Positions 21,243 through 29,225 of a stretch of DNA of 64,000 nucleotides are shown here, piece after piece (within the stretch, counting starts at the first letter, position 1; the number at the start of each line of letters is the position of its first letter). Where the stretch lies: assembly GCF_008107725.1 (NCBI RefSeq), contig NZ_VIRN01000061.1:62001-126000 (forward strand). The letters are read 5' to 3'. The notes below the pieces were generated by a model that worked only from the letters and a program-made list of their open reading frames with translations, was not told the origin of the DNA and did no database searches. The position numbers and the translations under genes are program-made. Source of the stretch: Marinobacter sp. BW6 (GTDB lineage: Bacteria; Pseudomonadota; Gammaproteobacteria; Pseudomonadales; Oleiphilaceae).

Positions 21243-22142
21243 ATGGATGCAAAAACAGCGCATTACTCTACTTCAGAGCTGACCACGCCAGCGGTCAGGC
21301 ACCTTGCCTGGCTGTGCCGGGCACCTCAGCTGCTGCAGTCACCACTGACGTTTGAGCCGAGCCGCTATCTCCCTGACGATATTGCAGAACAACTTCAGGC
21401 CTGGGATCGAAACCCGGAAATAGCGCCTGCGCTGCTGAGAGAGACACCCCAGAAGCGACTCGGATTCTATTTCGAGCGGCTTTACCGGGTATTACTGGAA
21501 GACCTGCTGGGCTGGGATGTTCTGCTTCAGAATCGACAAATCCAGTCTCACGGTCGAACCATCGGCGAGCTGGATTTCGTGGTTCACAATCGCTCTGAAG
21601 ATCGAATTGAGCACCACGAAATTGCCATCAAATACTACCTGGGGGTTCTGGAGCAAAGCGGGCGAACGCTGTGGTATGGCCCGAACGCCAAAGACCGGCT
21701 CGATCTGAAAACAGACCGGATGTTGCGCATGCAAAGCCAGCGAACCGCCTTGCCCGAAGCCCGGGCATTGCTGGCAGACGCTGGAATTGCAGAACCTGTC
21801 ATTCCCCGGATTTTCATGCCGGGGTACCTGTTTTACCCGGCCGAGACTCAGGTTTTCGTTCCAGAGTCCGTGCCAGCCAGTCACCTGCGCGGCCAGTGGC
21901 GTTATCTCTCACAGATTGAGCCATCGGACCTTCCTGGCTGGGTGGTGTTGAACAAGCCCCACTGGATTGGCCCGTGGCGCCAGAAAGAGCCGCCGGCAAC
22001 TGATGCCGTGACTGCCGCGCTTAATACCATCCAGCGCCACAGCATTCCGCTCTTGTTCGCGAAACTCGAACAGGATTCGGTCAGCGGCCTCTGGCAGGAA
22101 ACCCATCGCATATTTGTAGTGCCGGACAGCTGGCCACAGTGA
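21243..22142 (+). CDS. DUF1853 family protein
   Basis: This 299-residue cytosolic protein matches the DUF1853 family of gammaproteobacteria, which has no established function. Typical stretches are PQKRLGFYFERLYRVLLEDLLGW (about residues 70-92), then GRTIGELDFVV and HHEIAIKYYLG (about 107-137). That pattern of an acidic residue, a short strand and Glu-x3-Lys resembles the core of PD-(D/E)XK nuclease folds, but the match is loose and I do not call it a nuclease. It stops 4 bp from the end of the convergent zeta toxin gene. Confidence 0.8.
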   Translation: MDAKTAHYSTSELTTPAVRHLAWLCRAPQLLQSPLTFEPSRYLPDDIAEQLQAWDRNPEIAPALLRETPQKRLGFYFERLYRVLLEDLLGWDVLLQNRQIQSHGRTIGELDFVVHNRSEDRIEHHEIAIKYYLGVLEQSGRTLWYGPNAKDRLDLKTDRMLRMQSQRTALPEARALLADAGIAEPVIPRIFMPGYLFYPAETQVFVPESVPASHLRGQWRYLSQIEPSDLPGWVVLNKPHWIGPWRQKEPPATDAVTAALNTIQRHSIPLLFAKLEQDSVSGLWQETHRIFVVPDSWPQ

Positions 22143-22146
22143 ACGA

Positions 22147-22731
22147 TCAGCGATCAATCAGCCCTGTTGCCCACCGAGGCAAGTTCTCCTGCAAGGAACG
22201 CCACTGCCCATCCTCCCAGACCGCAACGCGCACGTAGGGCTGATCAAGGCGGGAGTTATCGACCAGGTGCAATTCGTCCGCCAGACCGATGCATTGACGA
22301 AGATTCGCCAGAGTTCTTGGAATCCTCGACTCAATCTTGGCTTCAGGGACATTATGGCCGCCGGCCGTTACCCGGGACGCCACCCGCGCCTTGTTCAGAG
22401 ATGGCAGTTCCAGGTGGAAGTAAAACAGCCGCACCCGAAATCCAGCGGCTTTGGCAGCTCCGACAAAATCCACTTTCGAAGGATGGGAAAAGACGGTTTC
22501 GAAGCAGAACGTCTGACGCTCCTCAAGCAGCCGGAGCCTTTCCCTTTCGGCAATCAGCGCCGCTTCATAACTGTGCTTTTCAGGCGCGTCTGGCCACACG
22601 CTGCGGGCAATGTTGTCGGCGTTTACCAGGGGAATCTTGCGGCGAGCCAGAAACCGCTCGTAGAAGGTTGTCTTCCCCGCCCCATTACCGCCAATTAGCA
22701 GCCAGAGCTCAGGCTGCGTTGTCACGGTCAC
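22147..22731 (-). CDS. Zeta toxin-like P-loop kinase
   Basis: Zeta toxins phosphorylate UDP-sugar precursors of peptidoglycan and kill or arrest cells unless bound by antitoxin. This 194-residue protein has Walker A GGNGAGKTT (residues 14-22), the ADNIAR segment near residue 38 and FETVFSHPSKVDF near residue 77, all typical of the zeta/YvbJ-type kinase fold. The start is GTG at 22731, inside the end of the ParD-like gene (23-bp overlap), with GAGG 6 nt upstream. The tight coupling to an antitoxin-family gene supports a toxin role; whether it is toxic here is not known. Confidence 0.82.
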   Translation of the reverse strand: MTVTTQPELWLLIGGNGAGKTTFYERFLARRKIPLVNADNIARSVWPDAPEKHSYEAALIAERERLRLLEERQTFCFETVFSHPSKVDFVGAAKAAGFRVRLFYFHLELPSLNKARVASRVTAGGHNVPEAKIESRIPRTLANLRQCIGLADELHLVDNSRLDQPYVRVAVWEDGQWRSLQENLPRWATGLIDR

Positions 22732-23122
22732 TCAATGCCTCAAAACGCCCGTTGCGAAACTGGCCGACTTCGCGGCTGCCATCCGGATATATGGCCTCCA
22801 GATAGCCGGGCTTCTCTCCTGACGCCTGATACACCGTGCGTCCCCGGCTGATAGAGCGCTCCAGTTCACCGCTCTCCCTGGCCTGGTCGACCTCGGCCCA
22901 GAGGTCATCGCTGGAAACCGACTCGGCCACCACCGGCTCGACCCTTACCTGGCGAATACCCTGGAGAATGGCTATCAGGTCTTCTGCACTCACCTCACCA
23001 GCAACAGCACGCCCTATCTCGGCCCAGTACTCAATCTGCTTGGGTGTCGAGCGCCGATGGACTGCGCCCTCAGCAGCGGCGTGGCGGACCAGCGTGTCGT
23101 CAAGACGGACAGCGGTTGTCAT
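22709..23122 (-). CDS. ParD-like antitoxin
   Basis: The 137-residue protein matches the ParD-like antitoxin family. An N-terminal DNA-binding part (MTTAVRLDDTLVRHAAAEG, then RRSTPKQIEYWAEIGRAVAG) is followed by an acidic linker and a C-terminal domain ending GSREVGQFRNGRFEAL. ParD-type antitoxins neutralise the partner and usually repress their own promoter. GGAGGT precedes the ATG. It is the first gene of a two-gene unit with the zeta-like toxin, an unusual partner since classical zeta pairs with epsilon. Confidence 0.82.
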   Translation of the reverse strand: MTTAVRLDDTLVRHAAAEGAVHRRSTPKQIEYWAEIGRAVAGEVSAEDLIAILQGIRQVRVEPVVAESVSSDDLWAEVDQARESGELERSISRGRTVYQASGEKPGYLEAIYPDGSREVGQFRNGRFEALSDRDNAA

Positions 23123-23159
23123 GGTGACCTCCAGAGAAGATATCTATTCAGCGACCCAA

Positions 23160-23189
23160 ATTATCGCATTTGTTGCAAACTGCTACAAC
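23160..23189 (-). promoter_or_regulatory. Promoter and overlapping partial dyad for the ParD-like/zeta pair
   Basis: On the minus strand TTGTAG and GATAAT are 17 bp apart (complement of 23183-23188 and 23160-23165), about 40 bp before the antitoxin ATG. The spacer and -35 region contain GTTG (23172-23175) and CAAC (23186-23189) arms, and TTGCAA recurs at 23173 and 23203. This is a plausible autoregulatory operator, though the symmetry is short. Confidence 0.45.
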
Positions 23190-23291
23190 TGATCTGAAAC
23201 GTTGCAATGGCACGGTCCGGGCTAAAAGGTTGACCAACACCGGATTCTGCTGCACCCTAATCTGGTTTCATTATGCAACCGGAGAATACAA

Positions 23292-24317
23292 GTGAGCGAA
23301 TACAAGAATCGAGCTGTTGTGCTCAAACAGCGCCCACAGGGTGAAATTCAGCAAGGCGATCTGGTGTTGGAAGAGCGCCCCGTGCGTTCCCCCAACGAAG
23401 GTGAGGTGGTTGCCCAGGTGCTCTGGCTTTCGCTGGACCCTTACATGCGTCCCCGCATGAACGATGCCAAAGGTTACATGGATCCCATCGGCATTGACGA
23501 GCCCATTGTCGGTGAGAGCGTTGCACGGGTGGTGGAATCACGTTCAGACGACCTGAAGGTCGGCGACCTGGTGACTTGCTATTCCGGCTGGCAGGAATAC
23601 GTTACCTTTCCTGCCGATACTCCAATGGTGTACAAGATTCAGCAACGCGACAACGTTCCCCTGCAAGCCTACCTCGGCGTTGCCGGCATGCCTGGGCGCA
23701 CTGGTTATTGCGGCCTGATGTACGTAGGCAAACCGAAAGCCGGCGAAACCGTGGTTGTCTCGGCAGCCTCCGGCCCGGTAGGCACCGTGGTCGGACAAAC
23801 GGCAAAATCAGAGGGTTGTCGAGTGGTCGGCGTTGCAGGCGGGCCGGAAAAGTGCAGTTTCGTGGTCAACGAACTGGGCTTTGACGCCTGTGTCGATTAC
23901 AAAGCGGGCAATCTGGAAGCGGATCTGAAATCAGCCTGCCCCGATGGTATCGACATCTACTTTGAAAACGTGGGCGGCGCTGTCACGCGGGCGGTTGCTC
24001 CGCTATTGAACGACGGTGCCAGGGTGCCTATCTGCGGTTTTGTCTCTGCCTACAATGCAAAAGATATGGCCAGCGTGGAGACTCCCTTCCACGTGCTTGG
24101 GGCACTTGATCCGTCTCCCGAGCATCGCTTTTTTCTCGTGACCGAGTGGCAAGACCAGCATCAGGAAATCACAGACATCCTGGCCTCACGGGTTGCCTCT
24201 GGTGAACTGAAGTACCGGGAGACCGTGGCCGAAGGCCTGGAAAATGCCGTTGATGCTTTCAAGGGCATGCTCAAGGGCCAGAACTTCGGCAAGCAGCTGG
24301 TTCACATCGCAGACTGA
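23292..24317 (+). CDS. NADPH-dependent medium-chain reductase (CurA/leukotriene-B4 dehydrogenase family)
   Basis: The 341-residue protein belongs to the zinc-free medium-chain reductases that reduce alpha,beta-unsaturated ketones, such as E. coli curcumin reductase CurA and mammalian prostaglandin reductases. Diagnostic stretches are LSLDPYMRPRM near residue 47, the glycine-rich loop SAASGPVGTVVGQ near residue 155 and YFENVGG near residue 223. The start is GTG with CCGGAG upstream. It is a single gene divergent from the ParD-like/zeta unit and convergent with the quinone oxidoreductase. The true substrate is not evident. Confidence 0.88.
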   Translation: MSEYKNRAVVLKQRPQGEIQQGDLVLEERPVRSPNEGEVVAQVLWLSLDPYMRPRMNDAKGYMDPIGIDEPIVGESVARVVESRSDDLKVGDLVTCYSGWQEYVTFPADTPMVYKIQQRDNVPLQAYLGVAGMPGRTGYCGLMYVGKPKAGETVVVSAASGPVGTVVGQTAKSEGCRVVGVAGGPEKCSFVVNELGFDACVDYKAGNLEADLKSACPDGIDIYFENVGGAVTRAVAPLLNDGARVPICGFVSAYNAKDMASVETPFHVLGALDPSPEHRFFLVTEWQDQHQEITDILASRVASGELKYRETVAEGLENAVDAFKGMLKGQNFGKQLVHIAD

Positions 24318-24351
24318 CTGCAATACCTGAGGCGCGAGTGGGCTGTTTGAA

Positions 24352-25320
24352 TCAGTCGGCGATTTTCAGGAGCACCTTCCCGGTGTTCCTGTTTTCGGCC
24401 ACATAGGCCATCGCGTCTTCCACCTCTTCTATCGGCCAGGTGCTATCAATCAGAGGCTCAATCTGGCCAGCTGCGAGCAACGGCCAGACATGCCGGAAGA
24501 GCGCCTGCATCACCTCGCCCTTGTCCTCGACCGTGCGTGAGCGAAGGGTGGAACCGATCAGGCGCTGGCGCTTGATCAGCATCAGGCCCAGATCCACTTC
24601 GGCCATCCGTCCCCCCATCAGCCCGATCAATACAATCCGGCCATCGACATTCAGAATCCGCTGGTCTTCGGCAATGTAACTGCCGCCAACCGGGTCCAGA
24701 ACCATGTCGACGCCACCCCAGCCCGTAACGGCATCGACAAAGGAACCCTCATTCCGGTTCCAGACACCGCTGGCTCCCAGATTGCGGCAGATTTCCAGTT
24801 TGGCGCTATCACCGGCGGTGGCAAAGACCGGGTTTCCAAAGGCGGTCGCCAATTGGATGACCGCGGTTCCAAGCCCACTGCCACCTGCATGCAGAAGCAC
24901 CCGCTCGCCCGGTTTCAAGGCCGCTTCGTGATAGAGATTCAGCCAGGCCGTCGCGAATACTTCCGGTATGGCCGCGGCTTTCTCCAGAGATAATCCTTTG
25001 GGGACTGGCAGTACCTGCACCGCGGGCACCACCACGCGGGTGGCGTAACCGCCGCCGGTCAGCAGGGCGCAGACTTCATCGCCGGGCTTGAATTGGGTGA
25101 CATCCGATCCAACTGAGGCTATCCGACCACTGACCTCCAGCCCCAGAATGTCAGACGCTCCCGGCGGGGGTGGATAAACGCCCGCCCTCTGCATCAGGTC
25201 CGCACGGTTAATGGCTGTCCAGACCACCTCGATTTCGACGTGATCCGCCGGGGGCTCCCCCGGCCCTTCCCAGGAATCCCAGCTGAGGTTGCCCCCGGTT
25301 ACCTTGATTGCTTTGATCAT
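24352..25320 (-). CDS. NAD(P)H quinone oxidoreductase (PIG3/QOR-type)
   Basis: A zinc-free medium-chain reductase of 322 aa with the family's WTAINRADLMQRAGVYPPPPG (split at residues 35-55), the nucleotide-binding loop HAGGSGLGTAVIQLA near residue 146 and DPVGGSY. The closest named group is the PIG3-type NADPH quinone reductases. I chose ATG at 25320, where the protein begins MIKAIKVTGG as relatives do; upstream Met codons would add a tail without a good ribosome site. It follows the glucosylglycerate phosphorylase gene by 81 bp with no visible terminator, so it might be read from that operon. Confidence 0.86.
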   Translation of the reverse strand: MIKAIKVTGGNLSWDSWEGPGEPPADHVEIEVVWTAINRADLMQRAGVYPPPPGASDILGLEVSGRIASVGSDVTQFKPGDEVCALLTGGGYATRVVVPAVQVLPVPKGLSLEKAAAIPEVFATAWLNLYHEAALKPGERVLLHAGGSGLGTAVIQLATAFGNPVFATAGDSAKLEICRNLGASGVWNRNEGSFVDAVTGWGGVDMVLDPVGGSYIAEDQRILNVDGRIVLIGLMGGRMAEVDLGLMLIKRQRLIGSTLRSRTVEDKGEVMQALFRHVWPLLAAGQIEPLIDSTWPIEEVEDAMAYVAENRNTGKVLLKIAD

Positions 25321-25401
25321 GTATGACGTCTCGGCCTTGCTCATATGGGCACAGGATACCCTATGTTTTTCGAGCATTGCACAAATGACGCCTACAGATT
25401 A

Positions 25402-27141
25402 TCAGTTGGTAATTTCAAGGTTCGATAGCCATACGCTCTGGTAAGGTTTCAGGGTAATCGAGCCGGACAGATCATCAATGGTCATTCCGGAAATCAGGTC
25501 CTGCCAATGATCGGTACCAATCAGATTGATGTCGCTCAGGGCTACCTGCTGCACCTCGTTACTGATGTTGTGAATACAGAAGATGGACTGATCCCTGCGC
25601 ATACTCTGGCGCCAGAAACCGAACAGCTGAAGCCCAAGATGAAGGGTGAACTGGGTGGCGTTCGGATGAAACGCAGGCTGTTTACGCCGAATGGCGATCA
25701 GCCGTTTTAGCTCCTGGAACGCCTTGCTGTGATGGCTCAGGGGATCCGCGAGCTTCTGCTCCAGATCATCCAGTTGCCACTGGCTGCGGTTAATAGATCG
25801 AAGCCGACCGGTGTGCTCCACCCGCTCCAGATCGTTCTCGGTCGCCAGTAGACTGTGGATGTAGAACGCCGGGATCCCCTCCAGCGCAAGCATCACAGTG
25901 TGAGCGCAGACGAAGCGCTGCAGTTGCCAGTGATCCCGGCCCGACTCCGCCGTGCCCTGAAGTGCATCGTACAGGGCAATATTGATTTCGTAGGGCTGGT
26001 CCCTGCCATCCGGCGTGCGCCGGTAAGATACCTTGCCGCCGAAAGAGTCCATGGTGTTGATCAGCCGCTGCTTCTCTTCCTCCGTCAGCAGACCATCCGT
26101 CGGTCGCATACCGACGCCATCGTGGGACGCAATAAAGTTCAGATAGGTGGTCCCCATCTGCGCCGGCGGCATGCTCATCAGCCAGGTTTTCAGATGCTTG
26201 CAGTCACCGGTAACCAGGGTATTGATTAGCAGGGGCGGCAGGGAAAAGTTATAGATGACATGGGCTTCGTTGGCGTTGCCGAAATAGGTGAGGTTTTCCC
26301 GGTTGGGCACGTTGGTCTCGGTAATCACCACCGCATCCGGGCTGTGATGCTCAATCAGCAGGCGGAGGATCTTGATCAGCTCATGGGTTTGCTGCAAATG
26401 GATACAGGGCGTGCCCGGTTCCTTCCAGAGAAAGGCGACGGCATCGAGCCGGAAAATGATAATGCCACGTTCCAGGTAGCGCCTGATGATGGCAGCGAAC
26501 TCAATGAGCACCTTGGGGTTGGCAAAATTCAGATCGACCTGATCTTCACTGAAGGTGCACCAGACATACCGCTCGCCATCATCGGTCTGAACCGGGTTCA
26601 GGAGTGGCGAGGTTCGGGGGCGCACAACCGCACTCAGATCATCCCTTGGATTACCCTCGAAGAAATAGTCCTTGCCCGGGTCGACCCGTTTGCGGAAATT
26701 CTCGAACCAGCGGCTGCGGGCCGACATATGGTTGATCACCAGGTCCGCCATCAGCTTGTAATCCCGGGCGATGCCCTCGATATCTTCCCAGTTTCCGTGG
26801 GACTCGTTCACCGCCAGATAGTCCATTACCGAGAAACCGTCGTCGGAGCTGTAGGGGAAAAACGGCAGTATATGCACCGACGAGACAGAATCTGACAGGC
26901 AGTCGCCCAGGAAACGATGCAGTGTCTGCAGCGGCTTTTCTTCCGCCCTCTGAACCGTGTCGGCATAGGTGATCAGCACCACATCTGATTGGTCCCAGTT
27001 GTTCTGGTGCGCGGGCGGCGGAGCCTGATTAGGCTCCAGCTCCATGGTCGTCAGCAGCTGCTCAGCCAGGACGACACAGTCAACCTCCGGATATACCACC
27101 TCCAGCATGGAAACCAGCTTCGCTTTCAGAGCCTGGGTCAT
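25402..27141 (-). CDS. ggaP: GH13_18 sugar phosphorylase, probable glucosylglycerate phosphorylase
   Basis: This 579-residue GH13 enzyme resembles sucrose phosphorylase. It has the nucleophile Asp233 in FRLDAVAF, the acid/base Glu275 in VVITETNVPN and the third catalytic Asp341 in IASHDGVGMRP. Subfamily 18 includes sucrose, sucrose 6-phosphate and glucosylglycerate phosphorylases. Because it overlaps the glucosyl-3-phosphoglycerate synthase gene by 4 bp (ATGA) and shares the operon with a glycerate kinase, I infer it releases glucose 1-phosphate and glycerate from glucosylglycerate. Sequence alone does not prove substrate. GAGGAAT precedes the ATG. Confidence 0.82.
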   Translation of the reverse strand: MTQALKAKLVSMLEVVYPEVDCVVLAEQLLTTMELEPNQAPPPAHQNNWDQSDVVLITYADTVQRAEEKPLQTLHRFLGDCLSDSVSSVHILPFFPYSSDDGFSVMDYLAVNESHGNWEDIEGIARDYKLMADLVINHMSARSRWFENFRKRVDPGKDYFFEGNPRDDLSAVVRPRTSPLLNPVQTDDGERYVWCTFSEDQVDLNFANPKVLIEFAAIIRRYLERGIIIFRLDAVAFLWKEPGTPCIHLQQTHELIKILRLLIEHHSPDAVVITETNVPNRENLTYFGNANEAHVIYNFSLPPLLINTLVTGDCKHLKTWLMSMPPAQMGTTYLNFIASHDGVGMRPTDGLLTEEEKQRLINTMDSFGGKVSYRRTPDGRDQPYEINIALYDALQGTAESGRDHWQLQRFVCAHTVMLALEGIPAFYIHSLLATENDLERVEHTGRLRSINRSQWQLDDLEQKLADPLSHHSKAFQELKRLIAIRRKQPAFHPNATQFTLHLGLQLFGFWRQSMRRDQSIFCIHNISNEVQQVALSDINLIGTDHWQDLISGMTIDDLSGSITLKPYQSVWLSNLEITN

Positions 27142-28361
27142 GGCCGGAATTCCTCATTATCCAGCTCCACTGCCTCCAGCAACTGCTCCTTGATGTCCGG
27201 AATAGCACTTGTGACCCGGTTCCAGCTGGGAATGAAGGGCGTATCCATCGGATTATCCAGGAAATAGGCGCCAGCCCGCATCACATTCTGGGCAAACAGC
27301 TCTACCGCCTTCTCTTCCTTGTGCCGATCAAAGTTCAGACCGTTAATGATGGCGTCGTTCTGGTAGGTCTCGACGAAATCCAGGGCAATCCGGAAATAGG
27401 TGGCCTTGATGGTCCGGAATTTCTCGCTGGAGAAGATCTCACCGTTGGTCGCCAGTTTGCGGAACAGGGCCTTGGCAATGTCCATACTCATCTTCGAAAG
27501 GCCCTTGCTGGCATCCTCCGGCGACAACTCCTGATGTTTGTGATCATAAACATCCGCGATATCCACCTGGCAAAGGCGGTTGGTGGCGTAGTTGCGCTTC
27601 ATCTCCGACAGCACGCCGATCTCCAGCCCCCAGTCGCTGGGAATACGCAGATCATTGATCACATCAGTACGGAAGGAGAACTCCCCGGCCAGGGGGTAGC
27701 GGTAACTGTCCAGGTAATCCAGGAAATCGTTGGGGCCGCAGACTTTCTTGAGGGCACGAATCAGAGGCGTCACCAACAGTCGGCTAACCCGACCGTTCAT
27801 TTTTCCGTCGGCCACTCTGGCGTAATAGCCCTTACAGAACATGTAGTTGAAGCCGGGGTTGGCGACCGGATAGATAAGCCGGGCGACCAGATCCCGGGAG
27901 TAAGTGAGAATGTCGCAGTCATGCAGCGCGACAGACTTACTGACACCGGATGCCAGCACATAACCAAAGCAATACCAGACATTCCGGCCCTTGCCCATTT
28001 CTGTCGGTGCCAGGTTTTGCTCACGAAGCTTCAGGTCGATGTTCCTGAGGCGGGGGCCATCATTCCAGAGTACCCGGAAGTTCTGGGGCAGTCCGGAGAA
28101 GTATTCCAGCGCGTGGCGATATTGCTCCTCGTTGGCTCGGTCCAGACCAATGACCACCTGCTCAAGATAAGGCACCTTGCCCAATTCGTGCACAATGTTT
28201 TTCAAGGCCGGGCCTTCAAGCTCAGAGTACAGCGAAGGCAGCACCAGTGACATGGGCCGTGCCTTGCGAAAGCTCATCAGCTCCGCTTCCAGGTCCTCCA
28301 CCGGACGACGAACAAGGTTGTGGAGGGTCGTGATAATGCCATTCTGGTAAAAGTCGCCCAT
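27138..28361 (-). CDS. gpgS: Glucosyl-3-phosphoglycerate synthase (GT81-like)
   Basis: GpgS transfers glucose from an NDP-glucose to 3-phosphoglycerate, the first step of glucosylglycerate synthesis. The 407-residue GT-A glycosyltransferase has a nucleotide-sugar motif HDCDIL (DxD at 148-150) and the preceding GKGRNVWYCFGYVLA stretch expected for this group. It is soluble, without membrane helices. GAAGGAG precedes the ATG at 28361. It lies between the phosphatase (36-bp gap) and the phosphorylase (4-bp overlap), and this context is the main reason to prefer GpgS over another GT-A enzyme. Confidence 0.82.
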   Translation of the reverse strand: MGDFYQNGIITTLHNLVRRPVEDLEAELMSFRKARPMSLVLPSLYSELEGPALKNIVHELGKVPYLEQVVIGLDRANEEQYRHALEYFSGLPQNFRVLWNDGPRLRNIDLKLREQNLAPTEMGKGRNVWYCFGYVLASGVSKSVALHDCDILTYSRDLVARLIYPVANPGFNYMFCKGYYARVADGKMNGRVSRLLVTPLIRALKKVCGPNDFLDYLDSYRYPLAGEFSFRTDVINDLRIPSDWGLEIGVLSEMKRNYATNRLCQVDIADVYDHKHQELSPEDASKGLSKMSMDIAKALFRKLATNGEIFSSEKFRTIKATYFRIALDFVETYQNDAIINGLNFDRHKEEKAVELFAQNVMRAGAYFLDNPMDTPFIPSWNRVTSAIPDIKEQLLEAVELDNEEFRP

Positions 28362-28397
28362 GGCGGCTCTCCTTCTATATGCCCGTACTCAAACAGG

Positions 28398-29213
28398 TCA
28401 GTACCCATACTCAAACAGAAGATTGAGTACACACTCATTCCAGCCTTCGGGGCCGGGCTTGAGGGAACGCATGGCGTGCCTTGCCGAAGGCAACCGCACC
28501 TGTTCGCTTTTTACGCCCCGGATCACCACCGGAATATCCGCCGATTCCAGCATCTGCTGATCGTTGGGGCTGTCACCCAGGGCGATGGCCAACACTGGCT
28601 CATCGCCATGCTGCTCCCGGCATTGCTCTCTGTATTTGTTTAGCAAGAACCGGGCCCCATCGGCCTTATCGAAAATACCCATGGCATGCAGGAAACGTCC
28701 GCCCGGCACCAGCCGTAGCTGCTCGGAACCGAGAGCCACCTCAAATTGCGCCAGCTCCTCCTCTGTGCCCTGCCAGACCAATGGCTCGGTCCCAAGCCGG
28801 TCTTTGGCACGTTCAGCTGCCGCCCGATCCAGCCCAGTCTCCGCCGCCAGTTCGTCAGCGGACATATCAGCAAAGCCCTTGAACCGGGCCCCCTTCGTCC
28901 TTTGGGCGCCAAGCACCTCAAGAACCCGATCCCTAGTTGCACCAAAATTCACCACTTCTTCCACGGCATTGCCCAGGACGCGGGCCGGAATAACCACCGC
29001 TGCACCGTTTTCGACAATGAATGGATCGGTGTTTCCAAGTTCTTTCCGCAGTGCCCGGATTTCCGGCATGGTTTTGCTGGAGTTAAGTACCAGGGGAATA
29101 TTCGCCGCCCGAAGCCTGTCCAGCGCTTGGCTCGCCGCCTGCCACCGGTAATCGTCGTGGTCTAGCAAGGTGCCATCGAGATCGGAAAAGATGATCAAAT
29201 GGGGTCTGGCCAT
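28398..29213 (-). CDS. gpgP: Glucosyl-3-phosphoglycerate phosphatase (MPGP-family HAD)
   Basis: This HAD-superfamily phosphatase of the mannosyl-3-phosphoglycerate phosphatase (YedP) family has FSDLDGTLLD (catalytic Asp11 and Asp13), LNSSKTMPEI (motif II Ser), a cap domain with ENGAAVVIP, and ALGDSPNDQQML (motif IV). Members of the family act on glucosyl- and mannosyl-3-phosphoglycerate. As the only synthase nearby is GpgS-like, the product should be glucosylglycerate. ATG at 29213 has ACGGAG upstream. The glycerate kinase stop is 12 bp upstream. Confidence 0.85.
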   Translation of the reverse strand: MARPHLIIFSDLDGTLLDHDDYRWQAASQALDRLRAANIPLVLNSSKTMPEIRALRKELGNTDPFIVENGAAVVIPARVLGNAVEEVVNFGATRDRVLEVLGAQRTKGARFKGFADMSADELAAETGLDRAAAERAKDRLGTEPLVWQGTEEELAQFEVALGSEQLRLVPGGRFLHAMGIFDKADGARFLLNKYREQCREQHGDEPVLAIALGDSPNDQQMLESADIPVVIRGVKSEQVRLPSARHAMRSLKPGPEGWNECVLNLLFEYGY

Positions 29214-29225
29214 GGCCGGTCTCCG

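Noticed and set aside
27321..28250. 309-codon open frame antisense to gpgS
   Set aside because: gpgS has conserved motifs and proper spacing; the antisense frame has none.
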